From UPXZ01 sp964498765 (GTDB taxonomy: Bacteria > Bacteroidota > Bacteroidia > Bacteroidales > Paludibacteraceae), in assembly GCA_964498765.1 (NCBI GenBank), contig CAZCIU010000010.1, positions 1 to 56,740 of the forward strand: 56,740 nucleotides of DNA. Direction: 5' to 3'. The position numbers and the translations under genes were made by a program. The notes beneath the pieces were generated by a model that saw nothing but the letters and a program-made list of their open reading frames with translations, did no database searches and was not told the DNA's origin. Of this stretch, positions 55,552 to 56,740 are shown one piece after another (position 1 is the first letter of the stretch; each line of letters starts with the position of its first letter).

Positions 55552-56740
55552 ATGAAGTTAATTAAACGAACCTATCTCGAGATGTTTCTCTGGTTGATTC
55601 CCGTACTGCTACTTGGCAGTGTGTTCTCATTTTTTATGATAAAATACATCGTGTACGAGGAGACGGATGAGCATTTGACCTACGAAATGCAGCGACTTCT
55701 GGAATATCACGCCGAGCATAACGATTTGCCCGAATACCACAAAGTGGCTGATATTTACGAAGATATGCGGACAGAAAGCCCCGCTTTTAAGGATACGCTA
55801 ATTTTGGAGCCGCGCGACAACGAAATGATGCCATACCGCGAGCTACACTTTTCTATCCTGCACAAAGGGCGAGATTTTACACTCGTGCTACGCCAAATTT
55901 TGCCGGGAAACGATGATATTTTGGAAGGAAATCTGCTGATGATGCTCGGGTTGTTCATCCTGATTTCCGTATTTATACTTTTGATGGTCAATAGCATTTC
56001 CGGCAAGCTTTGGTCGCCGTTTTATAAAACATTACACACGCTTGCCGGTTACAAAATAACGAAACCTGTACCCCATTTTTCAAAATCGAATATCGATGAA
56101 TTTAATTCGCTGAATGAAACAATAGAGGAACTGCTCTATAAAATTTCGGACGATTATCTGCGAACCAAGGAATTTAACGAAAACGCGTCGCACGAATTGC
56201 AAACACATCTGGCAATAATCCGACTTCACGTGGAAAAATTGCTGGATTCGCCGCTCAACGACGAAAGCAGCTTGGTGCATTTACAAACTGTAATCAACGC
56301 GAGTACTAACCTGTCAATGGCACAAAAATCGTTGCTTTTGCTGAGTAAAATCGGTAATTTGGAATATAACAATGCCATCCATTTGAACCTAAAAACCATC
56401 GTACAAAAGTCGATAGAACTATTTCGGGAAGCAATGGAGCTACGCAATATCAGCCTAAGCGCGGATTTAGCGGACTGCGAACTGCTGATGGACGAAGGAT
56501 TGGCGGAAATTCTGATAAATAACCTGATAAAGAATGCAGTAAAGCACAATCTTCAAAATGGACATATTTCCATCCATCTTACAAGCAATAACCTTTGCAT
56601 CGAAAACAGCGGATTGGAATTTTCCGGTAATCCTGCCCAACTTTTCGAGCGTTTCACTAAAGGGAAAACGGGTAATTTAGGCTTGGGACTTGCCATAGTT
56701 CATCAAATTTGCGAGGTGTATCATTACACTATTTCATACG
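55552..56740 (+). CDS. Sensor histidine kinase, partial (runs off the window)
   Basis: The frame is open from the ATG at 55552 to the last base (396 residues, no stop). A first membrane span (about 9-30) and a second (about 125-145) flank an extracytoplasmic sensor loop of about 95 residues. The dimerisation box reads FNENASHELQTHLAIIRLHV, with phospho-His near residue 214. Most relatives have Pro where this has His after Thr (QTPLAI). The ATPase has the N-box NNLIKNAVKHN, a weak G1 (IENSG) and G2 in KGKTGNLGLGLAIVHQI. Only the final strands are missing. It forms a pair with the response regulator and is translated from an ATG 2 bases after its stop. Confidence 0.92.
   Translation, partial: MKLIKRTYLEMFLWLIPVLLLGSVFSFFMIKYIVYEETDEHLTYEMQRLLEYHAEHNDLPEYHKVADIYEDMRTESPAFKDTLILEPRDNEMMPYRELHFSILHKGRDFTLVLRQILPGNDDILEGNLLMMLGLFILISVFILLMVNSISGKLWSPFYKTLHTLAGYKITKPVPHFSKSNIDEFNSLNETIEELLYKISDDYLRTKEFNENASHELQTHLAIIRLHVEKLLDSPLNDESSLVHLQTVINASTNLSMAQKSLLLLSKIGNLEYNNAIHLNLKTIVQKSIELFREAMELRNISLSADLADCELLMDEGLAEILINNLIKNAVKHNLQNGHISIHLTSNNLCIENSGLEFSGNPAQLFERFTKGKTGNLGLGLAIVHQICEVYHYTISY

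Overview
The window looks like a piece of a Bacteroidota chromosome, most likely a Bacteroidales-type organism outside the genus Bacteroides. It is AT-rich. Many genes are preceded by the Bacteroidota -7 promoter element TAnnTTTG and by A-rich leaders rather than strong Shine-Dalgarno sites. It carries the phylum's exbB-exbD-exbD-tonB-PstS-like-TPR cluster, an LpxH-type lipid A hydrolase (so an outer membrane), a long Bacteroidota-style LeuRS, and two secreted proteins ending in type IX secretion (T9SS) sorting domains. I cannot name the species. No rRNA, tRNA, CRISPR array or intact transposase was seen.

Layout. 0-2.1 kb: a DUF4230 protein, a DUF898 (YjgN-like) membrane protein and a possible 34-residue membrane peptide, all on the minus strand. 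2.3-5.7 kb: rarA, then a secreted CE1-like esterase and a secreted endonuclease/exonuclease/phosphatase-family protein. 5.7-9.1 kb: a minus-strand run of lpxH, a MIP18/SufT-like Fe-S factor, a thioesterase, an O-methyltransferase and an M16 peptidase. 9.2-15.2 kb: the TonB energisation cluster. 15.6-19.3 kb: leuS and a YitT-family protein. 19.36-22.07 kb: a damaged lipoprotein/outer-membrane-protein pair lying across a 100-N scaffold gap. The gap flanks are an exact 55-base duplication, so the gap is probably an assembly artefact. 22.2-24.6 kb: a GH20 hexosaminidase and an outer-membrane barrel protein. 24.6-28.4 kb: clpC and a lipoate-protein ligase. 28.5-29.9 kb: a GH140/DUF4038 glycosidase. 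30-35.3 kb: a complete 2-oxoacid/acetoin dehydrogenase operon. 36.2-50.3 kb: two overlapping genes for very large secreted proteins of 1493 and 3230 residues. 50.5-53.2 kb: rplU, rpmA, serS and an AlkD-like protein. 53.4-54.7 kb: two small-domain genes between look-alike hairpins. 54.9 kb to the end: a two-component system cut by the window edge.

How the parts connect. The dehydrogenase operon has an unusual division of domains: the E2 subunit has two E3-binding domains and no lipoyl domain, while the only lipoyl domain sits at the N-terminus of E3. The lipoate ligase that could load it lies 1.6 kb away. Every spacer of this operon holds an inverted pair of GC-rich palindromes of a REP/REPIN-like family, placed tightly against start and stop codons and seen nowhere else in the window except possibly just upstream. 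The two giant secreted proteins share a 4-base ATGA overlap. The first carries a dockerin-like repeat pair next to a cohesin-like domain, and the second begins with two cohesin-like domains, which suggests a surface-anchored pair that may dock. The glycosidases, esterase and TonB cluster fit a polysaccharide-scavenging lifestyle.
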